Source: Paraburkholderia kururiensis (lineage in GTDB: Bacteria; Pseudomonadota; Gammaproteobacteria; Burkholderiales; Burkholderiaceae). Taken from it: 64,000 nt of DNA. Shown here one piece after another: positions 25,380 through 33,085 of this stretch (position 1 is the stretch's first letter; each line of letters begins with the position of its first letter). A model generated the notes under the pieces. That model worked only from the letters and a program-made list of their open reading frames with translations. It was not told the origin of the DNA and did no database searches. The stretch is from NCBI RefSeq assembly GCF_034424375.1, contig NZ_CP139965.1, forward strand, positions 3,472,001 through 3,536,000, given 5' to 3'. Made by a program: the position numbers and the translations under genes.

Positions 25380-26155
25380 CAGTGAACCCCCGCGCCCAGA
25401 TATGCCTCGATCACCTTCGGGTCTTTCTGCACGTCTTGCGGCAGACCCTCGGCGATCACCTTGCCGTAGTCGAGCACTGTCATCCGGTTACACAGGCCCA
25501 TCACCAGCTTCACGTCGTGTTCGATCAGCAGAATCGTTTTGCCGTCCGAACGGATCTTGTCCAGCAGTCTCGTGAGCTCCACCTTTTCCGTCGCGTTCAT
25601 GCCTGCGGCCGGTTCGTCGAGGGCGAGCAGCTTCGGGTCGGTGGCGAGCGCGCGCGCGATCTCCAGACGCCGCTGGTGACCGTATGAGAGATTGCGCGAC
25701 GTGTAGTCCGCGTACTGCGCAATACCCACGTACTCGAGCAGCTCGATAGCGCGTTCCTTGATCTCGCGCTCTTCCTTGCGCTCGGCCGGCGTCTGGAACA
25801 CGGCGCCGATCAGCCCGTGCTTCGTGCGCACGTGGCGACCCACCATCACGTTTTCCAGCGCGGTCATGCCGCCGAAGAGACGAATGTTCTGGAACGTGCG
25901 CGCAATGCCGGCCTTCGCGACCTGGTACACCGCGGTCGGCGTGTAGGCCTCGCCGTCCAGTTTGAATTCGCCGGAGTCCGGCGTGTAAAGCCCCGTGATC
26001 ACGTTGAAGAACGTGGTCTTGCCCGCCCCGTTCGGACCAATCAGGCCGTAGATCTGGCCTTCCTCGATTTGCAGGCCGACGTCGGAAAGCGCCTGCAGGC
26101 CGCCGAAGCGCTTGTTGACGCCCTTCACCGAGAGTCGAATGCTCTTGTTGCTCAT
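25379..26155 (-). CDS. livG: Branched-chain amino-acid ABC transporter ATPase LivG
   Basis: This 258-residue ABC ATPase has Walker A GPNGAGKTTFF, signature LSYGHQRRLE and Walker B LLALDEPAAGMN. It has the longer C-terminal part typical of LivG (NRMTVLDYGKVIAEG). It energises uptake of leucine, isoleucine and valine, or related amides in some homologues. It lies between livM (61-base gap) and livF (one-base overlap). Confidence 0.94.
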   Translation of the reverse strand: MSNKSIRLSVKGVNKRFGGLQALSDVGLQIEEGQIYGLIGPNGAGKTTFFNVITGLYTPDSGEFKLDGEAYTPTAVYQVAKAGIARTFQNIRLFGGMTALENVMVGRHVRTKHGLIGAVFQTPAERKEEREIKERAIELLEYVGIAQYADYTSRNLSYGHQRRLEIARALATDPKLLALDEPAAGMNATEKVELTRLLDKIRSDGKTILLIEHDVKLVMGLCNRMTVLDYGKVIAEGLPQDVQKDPKVIEAYLGAGVH

Positions 26156-26216
26156 ATTGTCGTGCTCCTGTGTCGACCCGCGTTGACGCTCTGACGCTTA
26201 CGCGGGTCCCATGCCT

Positions 26217-27386
26217 TTACGCGCGCACCGGCTTCTTGCCGTTGCGCTTCGCCAGTTTCGCGATCTTGTCTTCGTGCTTCGGCGCGGGCCACAGGCCTTC
26301 CGAGCGGTACAGCATGATCAGCACCATGGCGAGGCCGTACAGCAGCTGACGGATCACTTCGGTATCGACGATCTCGTGGCCGAACACGGCGTTTTGCAGC
26401 GGGCCCATCGTCGAACGCAGGAATTCGGGGAACACGGCGAGCAGCACGGCGCCGAGAATCACGCCCGGGATATGACCCATGCCGCCCAGCACCACGCAGG
26501 CGAGCACCACGACCGATTCCCAGAAGGTGAACGACTCGGGCGACACGAAGCCCTGGAACGCACCGAACATCGCGCCGGAGAGGCCGCCGAACGACGCGCC
26601 CATGGCAAATGCAAGCAGCTTCACGTTACGCGTGTTGATACCCATCGCCTTGGCGGCGATCTCGTCTTCGCGGATCGCAGCCCATGCACGGCCGATGCGC
26701 GAGTGCTGCAAACGCGTACACACCCAGATCACGAGCAGCGCGCACAGCACGAACAGGTAGTAGTACATGTACACGGACGGGAACGAGAAGCCGAGGAACG
26801 TGTGCGTCTGCGAGAGGTTGAAGCCTGCGACCGTCACCGGGTCGATGCCGGTGATGCCCTTCGGGCCGTTGGTGATGTTCACCGGACGGTCGAGGTTATT
26901 CATGAAGATCCGCACGATTTCCCCGAAGCCGAGGGTCACGATGGCGAGATAGTCGCCACGCAGACGCAGCGTCGGCGCACCGAGCAGGATGCCGAACGTC
27001 GCGGCAAGCGCCATCGCGATGGGCACGATGATCCAGATCGGAAAGTGCAGGCCGGCCGGCGCGAGATGCGCGATCCAGTCGAACTGCGACGTGAGGTGCG
27101 GCGACGAGAGCAGCGCCGCGGTGTACGCGCCCACGGCGTAGAACGCGATGTAGCCGAGGTCCAGTAGACCCGCGAAGCCCACCACCACGTTCAGGCCCAG
27201 CGCGAGCATCACGTACAGCATCGCGAAGTCGAGCACACGCACCCAGTAGTTGCCGCCCGCGGCGCCAATGATCATCGGCGCGGCGATCACGAATATCGCG
27301 GTGATGACGCCGACCACCAGCGTCTTCGTCACGTTCTTCTCGGGGATGAGCGTCGTGGACGGCTCGATCGGTTGAATTGAAGTCAT
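26217..27386 (-). CDS. livM: Branched-chain amino-acid ABC transporter permease LivM
   Basis: This 389-residue inner-membrane permease has about ten hydrophobic segments and the conserved LivM cytoplasmic coupling region (GRAWAAIREDEIAAKAMGIN). It carries an N-terminal extension before the first membrane segment (MTSIQPIEPSTTLIPEKN) and a basic C-terminal tail. It forms the channel with LivH. It starts 24 bases after livH. Confidence 0.93.
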   Translation of the reverse strand: MTSIQPIEPSTTLIPEKNVTKTLVVGVITAIFVIAAPMIIGAAGGNYWVRVLDFAMLYVMLALGLNVVVGFAGLLDLGYIAFYAVGAYTAALLSSPHLTSQFDWIAHLAPAGLHFPIWIIVPIAMALAATFGILLGAPTLRLRGDYLAIVTLGFGEIVRIFMNNLDRPVNITNGPKGITGIDPVTVAGFNLSQTHTFLGFSFPSVYMYYYLFVLCALLVIWVCTRLQHSRIGRAWAAIREDEIAAKAMGINTRNVKLLAFAMGASFGGLSGAMFGAFQGFVSPESFTFWESVVVLACVVLGGMGHIPGVILGAVLLAVFPEFLRSTMGPLQNAVFGHEIVDTEVIRQLLYGLAMVLIMLYRSEGLWPAPKHEDKIAKLAKRNGKKPVRA

Positions 27387-27410
27387 TTGTTTCTCTCCTC
27401 AGAACCCGGA

Positions 27411-28361
27411 TCAGGCACGATCCGCAACACGCTCGCCGAGGAGACCCGACGGACGGAACACGAGCACCACGATCAGCACGACGAACGCGAACACGTCCTG
27501 ATAATTGCTGCCGAACACCCCACCGGTCAGATTGCCGATGTAGCCGGCACCCAGCTGCTCGATGAGACCCAGCACCACGCCGCCAACCATGGCACCAGTC
27601 AGGTTGCCGATACCGCCCAGCACAGCGGCGGTGAAGGCCTTCATGCCAGGAATGAAGCCCATGTAGAAGTGCGCATTGCCGTACTCGGACGCGATCATCA
27701 CGCCGGCCAGAGCGGCGAGCGCCGAGCCGATCATGAAGGTGGCCGAAATCACGAAGTTCGGATTCACGCCCATCAGGCTCGCGACGCCCGGGTTCTCCGC
27801 GATGGCGCGCATCGCACGCCCCAGCTTCGTCTTGTGCACGAGCAGCAGCAGACCGGCCATCACGAGGAACGCAACCACGATGATCACGATTTCAGTCATC
27901 GAGATCACGGCGCCCGGCGCGGTGTCCGTGGCCTTGATCACGTTGATCGGATCGGTGGGGAGCAGTTGGGGGAAAGCGAGGGGATTGCGCGACCAGATCA
28001 TCATCGCGAGAGTCTGCAGAAGAATCGACACGCCGATTGCGGTAATCAGCGGAGCCAGCCGCGGCGCACGTCGCAGTGGCCGGTAGGCCACGCGCTCGAT
28101 GGTGTAACCCACCACCGCGCACACGACCGCCGCAATGGCGAGCGCAATGATGAGGGTGGGCACGTTGCCGAGACCGGGAAAGTGATTCTGCAGCACGCCG
28201 ATCGCCGACAGCGCGACCATCGCTCCCACCATCAGTACGTCGCCGTGAGCGAAGTTGATGATGCCCAGAATCCCGTAAACCATCGTGTAGCCCAGTGCGA
28301 TGATGGCGTAGACGCTACCAAGCACCAGTCCGTTCAGGATCTGCTGGATGAAAATATCCAT
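27411..28361 (-). CDS. livH: Branched-chain amino-acid ABC transporter permease LivH
   Basis: This 316-residue permease has about eight membrane segments, the GRAMRAIAENPGVASLMG coupling loop and the N-terminal MDIFIQQILNGLVLGSVYAI seen in the family. It opens the operon livH-livM-livG-livF. No periplasmic binding protein (LivJ/K) is encoded in the operon or in the window, so the receptor must come from elsewhere in the genome. Confidence 0.93.
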   Translation of the reverse strand: MDIFIQQILNGLVLGSVYAIIALGYTMVYGILGIINFAHGDVLMVGAMVALSAIGVLQNHFPGLGNVPTLIIALAIAAVVCAVVGYTIERVAYRPLRRAPRLAPLITAIGVSILLQTLAMMIWSRNPLAFPQLLPTDPINVIKATDTAPGAVISMTEIVIIVVAFLVMAGLLLLVHKTKLGRAMRAIAENPGVASLMGVNPNFVISATFMIGSALAALAGVMIASEYGNAHFYMGFIPGMKAFTAAVLGGIGNLTGAMVGGVVLGLIEQLGAGYIGNLTGGVFGSNYQDVFAFVVLIVVLVFRPSGLLGERVADRA

Positions 28362-28530
28362 TTAATACTCCTTAGCCCGTGCGACCGGATTCGCGATCTT
28401 CATGCGCCGGTGGGGCGATGGGTCACGGAACCGCAACTGCACTCTCGGGTACTGATAAAAAAACCGGTCGAGGCCAATCCGCCACCGGCACACGCGTTGC
28501 CGGCAACAGCGATCCGCGACCGGCGGATGC

Positions 28531-28561
28531 AAAAACGGCACCGTCCGATGGTTCGGTGCCG
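28531..28561 (-). terminator. Intrinsic terminator of the secreted-protein gene
   Basis: On the minus strand CGGCACCG pairs with CGGTGCCG (28536-28543 with 28554-28561) around a ten-base loop, followed by TTTTT. It begins 18 bases after the stop of the gene at 28579. Confidence 0.75.
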
Positions 28562-28578
28562 TCGGTTCAACAAATCCT

Positions 28579-29205
28579 TTACAGCTTCGCGACTTCGAGC
28601 ACGGCCTGAGCCCTGTTCTTGAAGTCATCGAGCGCGAACACGCTTTCGCTTGCCTGCGCACCGCCATTCGCAGGCAGTGCAGCCAAGGGCACAGCAGCGC
28701 CCGCGGCCATCCGCTTCCCGGTTGCGCCCGTCTTGCGCGACATCGCCGTGTCGCGCGCAACGCTGCAGGTATTCCTGAGGATGGCCCGCTCTGCGGGCGC
28801 GGCATCGTTCGCTGCCAGACGCACCGCCTGCAATTGGGGCAAGGCCGTGCGAGAGGACGAAGTCACAGCAACATGTATGCCATTCGACAAACGCACCGCG
28901 ACGAAGCGTGCATTCCGAACGAGCCGATCCCCGGGGCCACCGATCCTGATGTCGCATGCACGAACGCGCTGAATCGCCATGTGCGCACTGCTTTCGTTAT
29001 CCGGGCCTTCATTCACGCCACCGCAAGCCGACGCTGCTGCACGGTCCGCTGTGGCGATGGTCATTCCAGCTGTCATTCCGTCTACCGGTGCTGCGGTCGC
29101 GCTTGTTGCGCGCTTGCCCGCCCCGTCGTCGCTATTGCTACTGTCCGCTCCCAACGTCACGACCGCAGCCGCGATGGACACGGCGTAAGTCAACTCGACT
29201 CGCAT
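28579..29205 (-). CDS. Hypothetical secreted protein
   Basis: I do not recognise this 208-residue protein. The N-terminus MRVELTYAVSIAAAVVTLGA is a plausible signal peptide. The mature part has a beta-rich middle (RVRACDIRIGG, RNARFVAVRLSNGIHVAVTS) and an Ala-rich C-terminus ending DDFKNRAQAVLEVAKL. Coding is supported by a candidate promoter (TTGCCC-N16-TACAAT), an AGGAG nine bases before the ATG and an intrinsic terminator just after the stop. An open frame on the other strand has none of these. It lies directly upstream of livHMGF, where some genomes carry the binding protein, but it does not look like one. Confidence 0.65.
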   Translation of the reverse strand: MRVELTYAVSIAAAVVTLGADSSNSDDGAGKRATSATAAPVDGMTAGMTIATADRAAASACGGVNEGPDNESSAHMAIQRVRACDIRIGGPGDRLVRNARFVAVRLSNGIHVAVTSSSRTALPQLQAVRLAANDAAPAERAILRNTCSVARDTAMSRKTGATGKRMAAGAAVPLAALPANGGAQASESVFALDDFKNRAQAVLEVAKL

Positions 29206-29271
29206 CAAACAGGTCTCCTGCGCCTTGCAAAATCCGTTGTCTACAGACCGCCAGGCCTTCAGAACGCGCGC

Positions 29272-29299
29272 ATTGTAACTCCAATTAAGCAGTGGGCAA
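29272..29299 (-). promoter_or_regulatory. Candidate promoter of the secreted-protein gene
   Basis: On the minus strand TTGCCC (29294-29299) and TACAAT (29272-29277) are 16 bases apart and lie about 70 bases before the start codon. Confidence 0.5.
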
Positions 29300-29357
29300 T
29301 ATTCTGATCCCGCAGGGTTTTCCTGCATTGCAACCACTTTTTGAGACTTATACCGCC

Positions 29358-29386
29358 GATGTGTCGCAACCCGGTTGCGACACATC
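29358..29386. repeat. 29-base palindrome
   Basis: Arms of 14 bases (29358-29371 and 29373-29386) match perfectly around a single central C; each half contains GTGTCGCAAC or its complement. It lies about 150 bases upstream of the secreted-protein start and 400 bases downstream of ispH. It could be an operator for a dimeric regulator or a hairpin of a short transcript. Confidence 0.7.
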
Positions 29387-29704
29387 GCTTCACATCAGTT
29401 GCGCCATCTTTTGGGTCTTTTGGCATCAATCGTTGCGAGCCGGCTCCCGCTGCGCCTTGCACAGCGGAGATCGCCCGAAAGAAGAGCATCCACGAGCCAT
29501 GTCGCCGCATATGCACCACAATGAAGCGCGGGGCGTTACGCCACGCTGAACGTCGGCAATTTATAAGGGACGCATCGAATAAAAGGCAGCGGGTCGCCTT
29601 GCTGCGAAACCACAAGCGGCCGCCGGTGATACCCGGCGCACTCGCGTTTTGCAGTGATATGGCACCTATTTAATGTCCACTCTCATCGTTGGGCGCCGCA
29701 AATG

Positions 29705-29731
29705 AAAAAAGCGCGCCGATGAGGCGCGCTT
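29705..29731 (-). terminator. Intrinsic terminator of fkpB-ispH
   Basis: AAGCGCGCC pairs with GGCGCGCTT around TCATC on the minus strand and runs into TTTTTT. It lies 64 bases after the ispH stop. Confidence 0.8.
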
Positions 29732-29794
29732 CCTGGTTCGCGGGGCGGGCCCATGACGGACCGCCCTTCTATCTTTAAGTGGGGATGACTCGGG

Positions 29795-30754
29795 TCACGC
29801 GGGCAACCCAAGGCCTCGCGGCAAGGGAAAAGCTATGCTCTCCTCGATTCCGTCGAGCGCGCGAACGTTATTCACGCCCAGCTGGTTCAACCGCCGGATC
29901 ACCGCCTGCGCCAGCGCCTCCGGCGCCGACGCGCCGGCCGTGAGGCCAATGCGGCGCTTACCCACAAGCCAGGCCGGATCGATCTGATCCGGCGAATCCA
30001 CCATGTACGCCGGCACGCCGCGCTTCTCGGCTACCTCGCGCAACCGATTCGAATTCGAGCTATTGGGACTGCCCACCACGATCACGACGTCGCATTGGGG
30101 CGCCATGAATTTCACCGCGTCCTGACGGTTCTGCGTGGCATAGCAGATGTCCTGCTTTTTCGGCTCTCGAATGCCCGGGTACTTCGCCTTGAGCGCCGAG
30201 ATGATCTCGGCAGCGTCGTCCACGGAAAGCGTGGTTTGCGTCACGAAAGCGATCCGGCTGGCGTCGGACAACTGAAGCGCCTTCACGTCTTCGATGTCCT
30301 CGACGAGATACATGCCTGCGCCGACCTGACCCATCGTACCTTCTACCTCAGGGTGCCCCTTGTGGCCGATCATTACCACGTCGAGACCTTCCTGGCGCAT
30401 CTTCGCCACTTCGATGTGCACCTTCGTCACGAGCGGGCACGTGGCGTCGTAGACGCGCAAGCCGCGCTCCTCAGCCTCCGCACGCACCGCCTTCGACACC
30501 CCGTGGGCACTAAAGATCACCGTGTTGCCGGCCGGCACTTCCTCGAGCTGTTCGACGAAGATCGCGCCCTTCTTGCGCAGATCTTCGACGACGTAGGCGT
30601 TGTGAACGATCTCGTGGCGCACGTAGATGGGCGCACCGTGAATCTGGATTGCACGCTCGACGATCTCGATCGCGCGATCGACGCCCGCGCAGAACCCTCT
30701 TGGCTGGGCCAGCAGGATTTCGGCGTCGGTCAGGGTCGTGTCCGTGGTGCTCAT
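29795..30754 (-). CDS. ispH: 4-hydroxy-3-methylbut-2-enyl diphosphate reductase IspH
   Basis: IspH carries out the last step of the MEP isoprenoid pathway, reducing HMBPP to IPP and DMAPP with a Fe-S cluster. The 319-residue protein shows the three cluster cysteines in PRGFCAGVDRA, YDATCPLVTKVH and DICYATQNRQ, plus the conserved GSPNSSNSNRL substrate loop. The ATG at 30754 is chosen over the upstream open frame because homology begins just after it. It starts four bases after the fkpB stop, an operon pair also known from E. coli. An intrinsic terminator follows. Confidence 0.96.
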   Translation of the reverse strand: MSTTDTTLTDAEILLAQPRGFCAGVDRAIEIVERAIQIHGAPIYVRHEIVHNAYVVEDLRKKGAIFVEQLEEVPAGNTVIFSAHGVSKAVRAEAEERGLRVYDATCPLVTKVHIEVAKMRQEGLDVVMIGHKGHPEVEGTMGQVGAGMYLVEDIEDVKALQLSDASRIAFVTQTTLSVDDAAEIISALKAKYPGIREPKKQDICYATQNRQDAVKFMAPQCDVVIVVGSPNSSNSNRLREVAEKRGVPAYMVDSPDQIDPAWLVGKRRIGLTAGASAPEALAQAVIRRLNQLGVNNVRALDGIEESIAFPLPRGLGLPA

Positions 30755-30758
30755 GTAT

Positions 30759-31214
30759 TTACAGGATTCCGATGATTTTGACTTCAAACGCCACCGCCGC
30801 GCCGGCGAGGGGGTGATTGAAGTCGAACAGCGCGGAGGTTTCGCCAACCTCCTTCAGCACGCCCGCGTAGCGGCCGCCGTCGGGCGCGTTGAATTCGACG
30901 AGATCGCCGGGAGAAAAATCCTCACCAATCATGCCGTTTTCGCGCAGCGTGCCCAACGACACGCGCTGCACCAGATCGGGATTGCGCTGACCGAATGCCT
31001 GGCCGGCTGGTAGCTGAAAGGTCGAGTGGTGGCCCACCTTCAGTCCCAGCAAAATGTCTTCCAGCGGCGGCGCAATCTGCCCGGCGCCGATGAGCAGCGT
31101 GGCAGGACGGTCCACGAATGTATTGACGATGTCGGCACCATCGGCAAGCGAAAGCCGGTAGTGAAGCGTGACATGGGAACCGGGTTTCACTTCGGAAATG
31201 TCGATGATGCTCAT
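30759..31214 (-). CDS. fkpB: FKBP-type peptidyl-prolyl isomerase FkpB/SlpA
   Basis: This 151-residue SlyD-like FKBP isomerase combines prolyl isomerase and chaperone activity. VTLHYRLSLADG opens the FKBP domain, PPLEDILLGLKVGH forms the hinge, and the insert-in-flap region has the acidic GEDFSPGDLVEFN. The ATG at 31214 gives the usual length; the open frame upstream is Arg-rich and not conserved. It is the first gene of the fkpB-ispH pair and divergent from radC. Confidence 0.92.
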   Translation of the reverse strand: MSIIDISEVKPGSHVTLHYRLSLADGADIVNTFVDRPATLLIGAGQIAPPLEDILLGLKVGHHSTFQLPAGQAFGQRNPDLVQRVSLGTLRENGMIGEDFSPGDLVEFNAPDGGRYAGVLKEVGETSALFDFNHPLAGAAVAFEVKIIGIL

Positions 31215-31415
31215 GCGGTCTCGTTCGGTCTGAGCGCGCGGCGCGCGCCGGGGCGTGCGTGCGCGGGAGGGGAAAGCGCGTGCCGCGCCGCCTGCAAAGG
31301 CTCTATTGTAAGCCACATATCCGGCCCGAGTCGCGCGCGACCGGGCGCCCGGTGTCGGTCGCCCGCGGTGTGCCGCAGACGCCCGGCTGCCGTTGTCCGA
31401 TCAAGGAGTCGAGGT

Positions 31416-32171
31416 ATGCAAGAAGTCGCCTGCTGGTTGCCGGAATCCGAACACCTCACGGTGCGCGACGAACCGACGCAGGGTACGGGAGTGGCGTATC
31501 CCGCCCCGCGCGGGCGCTCGCGCGACATGCCGCGCGAGCGCCTGCGTGAAGCCGGGCCGGCCGCGCTTTCCGACCTGGAACTCGTCGCGCTCGTGCTTGG
31601 CACGGGCCTGCCCGGCCATAACGTATTCGTCGTGGCGGAATCGCTGCTCAGCCGCTTCGGTTCGCTGCGGGCGATGCTCGACGCGCAGCCGGAAGAATTT
31701 CTCGGCCTGCGCGGCATCGGGCCGGCCAAGGCATCGCAGTTGCAGGCCATCACCGAACTGGCGCGCCGCGCGCTCGCGGAAAAACTGCAGGAACGTCCGC
31801 TCATCGACTCGCCCGGCGCCGTGGAAGACTACCTGCGCCTCATGATCGGCGCGCGGCCCTTCGAGATGTTCGTGTGCCTCTTCCTGGACGTGCGGCACCG
31901 CCTGATCCGCTTTGAGGAGTGCACGCGCGGCACGCTTACGCGCATGGCGGTTTATCCCCGTGAAATTGCGCGGCGCGCCCTGGTCCTCAATGCCGCAAAC
32001 CTGATCGTGGCGCATAATCACCCCTCCGGAGCGGTCCATCCCAGTGCCAGCGACCGGCGGCTCACTCGTGTGCTGCGCGACACGCTTACGTTGATCGACG
32101 TCCAGCTGATCGACCATCTCGTGATCGGTCGCAGCGAAACGTTCTCCTTCGCGCGAGCCGGCTGGGATTGA
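31416..32171 (+). CDS. radC: RadC-family JAB-domain protein
   Basis: This 251-residue RadC/YicR-type protein has an N-terminal helix-hairpin-helix region (EEFLGLRGIGPAKASQLQA). A C-terminal JAB/MPN metalloprotease-like domain follows, with the metal motif HNHPSGAVHPSASD. The old link to DNA repair is not well supported and the true function is unknown. AAGGAG lies upstream of the ATG. A promoter and rpmB follow downstream, in the usual neighbourhood of radC. Confidence 0.92.
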   Translation: MQEVACWLPESEHLTVRDEPTQGTGVAYPAPRGRSRDMPRERLREAGPAALSDLELVALVLGTGLPGHNVFVVAESLLSRFGSLRAMLDAQPEEFLGLRGIGPAKASQLQAITELARRALAEKLQERPLIDSPGAVEDYLRLMIGARPFEMFVCLFLDVRHRLIRFEECTRGTLTRMAVYPREIARRALVLNAANLIVAHNHPSGAVHPSASDRRLTRVLRDTLTLIDVQLIDHLVIGRSETFSFARAGWD

Positions 32172-32256
32172 ATGGCAACACGGGAGGCCGGCAAACCGGC
32201 GTAGGAGACGTGCTGGCGGCCTTTCACGGCCTCGTCTGACGAACTGCAAATCGCAT

Positions 32257-32286
32257 TTGATTTTTCGCAGTTTTTTCTGCTAGAAT
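32257..32286 (+). promoter_or_regulatory. Sigma-70 promoter of rpmB-rpmG
   Basis: TTGATT (32257-32262) and TAGAAT (32281-32286) are 18 bases apart in a T-rich stretch, about 160 bases before rpmB. The long leader could carry regulation by ribosomal protein. Confidence 0.65.
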
Positions 32287-32444
32287 CGCGGTTTGCCTCA
32301 TTCCAACCCTGTTCCGAAGCCCGTCAACGGGTTTCCAGGAAAGTAAGCGGCCTCTTTCGCTCCATACGCGAAAAACGGCATCGCTGCCCCGGGAAACTTC
32401 AGCGGCGTTCGAACTCAGAATTTAAGCGTATTAGGAGTGCTCTC

Positions 32445-32678
32445 ATGGCACGCGTATGCCAAGTAACTGGGAAAGCGCCGATGAGCGGCAACAACGTTTC
32501 CCACGCAAACAACAAGACGAAGCGCCGCTTCCTCCCGAACCTGCAAAGCCGCCGTTTCTGGGTTGAAAGCGAAAACCGTTGGGTGCGCCTGCGCGTTTCG
32601 AACGCCGGCCTGCGCCTGATCGACAAGAACGGCATCGACTCCGTGCTCGCCGACCTGCGCGCACGTGGTGAAGTGTAA
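32445..32678 (+). CDS. rpmB: 50S ribosomal protein L28
   Basis: Ribosomal protein L28, 77 residues, is basic, with MARVCQVTGKAP at the start, NNVSHANNKTKRRFLPN and the closing LRARGEV. It is a structural protein of the large subunit. The two cysteine pairs of zinc-binding forms are absent; only Cys5 is present. It is followed after ten bases by rpmG. Confidence 0.97.
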   Translation: MARVCQVTGKAPMSGNNVSHANNKTKRRFLPNLQSRRFWVESENRWVRLRVSNAGLRLIDKNGIDSVLADLRARGEV

Positions 32679-32688
32679 GGAGTAAATC

Positions 32689-32856
32689 ATGGCAAAGGGC
32701 GCGCGCGACAAGATCAAGCTGGAGTCCACGGCTGGCACCGGTCACTTCTACACGACCACGAAGAACAAGCGAAACATGCCGGAAAAGATGGAGATCAAGA
32801 AGTTCGATCCCGTCGTCCGCAAGCATGTGACGTACAAGGAAACCAAGATCAAATAA
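32689..32856 (+). CDS. rpmG: 50S ribosomal protein L33
   Basis: Ribosomal protein L33, 55 residues, begins MAKGARDKIKLESTAGTG and ends YKETKIK. No zinc-binding cysteines are present, so this is the zinc-independent form. The start has TAAGGAG six bases upstream. A strong terminator follows 24 bases after the stop. Confidence 0.97.
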   Translation: MAKGARDKIKLESTAGTGHFYTTTKNKRNMPEKMEIKKFDPVVRKHVTYKETKIK

Positions 32857-32880
32857 GGTCTGGTTTCGAGCCTGAAGACG

Positions 32881-32914
32881 AGGAAAAGCCCCGCTAACCT
32901 GCGGGGCTTTTCCT
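32881..32914 (+). terminator. Intrinsic terminator of rpmB-rpmG
   Basis: A 14-bp perfect stem (32881-32894 with 32901-32914) has the loop TAACCT and a TTTT in its descending arm followed by CCTTTA. Confidence 0.85.
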
Positions 32915-33085
32915 TTATGGGCGCCCGGATTCGCACGGCGCTTCCTGTCCGCTGCTCCTTGGCCTGCCGGCTGGTTTTCCCACTTTCCGTCAACAGGGTA
33001 TGCTTGCTGACTTACCGGTGCATGATGACGGCGCGCGAGCGGCCCATGCGCCGCGGTAACAGCACAACAGATGGAGAAGCGGGAC

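Larger units (their letters stand above)
29206..29794. other. Intergenic region with promoter, large palindrome and terminator
   Basis: No gene is convincing in these 589 bases. From left to right they hold the promoter of the secreted-protein gene, a 29-base palindrome, a featureless middle of lower GC content, and the intrinsic terminator of ispH. Confidence 0.55.

Noticed and set aside
28619..28972. 117-residue frame on the plus strand inside the secreted-protein gene
   Set aside because: The minus-strand gene has promoter, AGGAG, signal peptide and terminator; the plus-strand frame has none.
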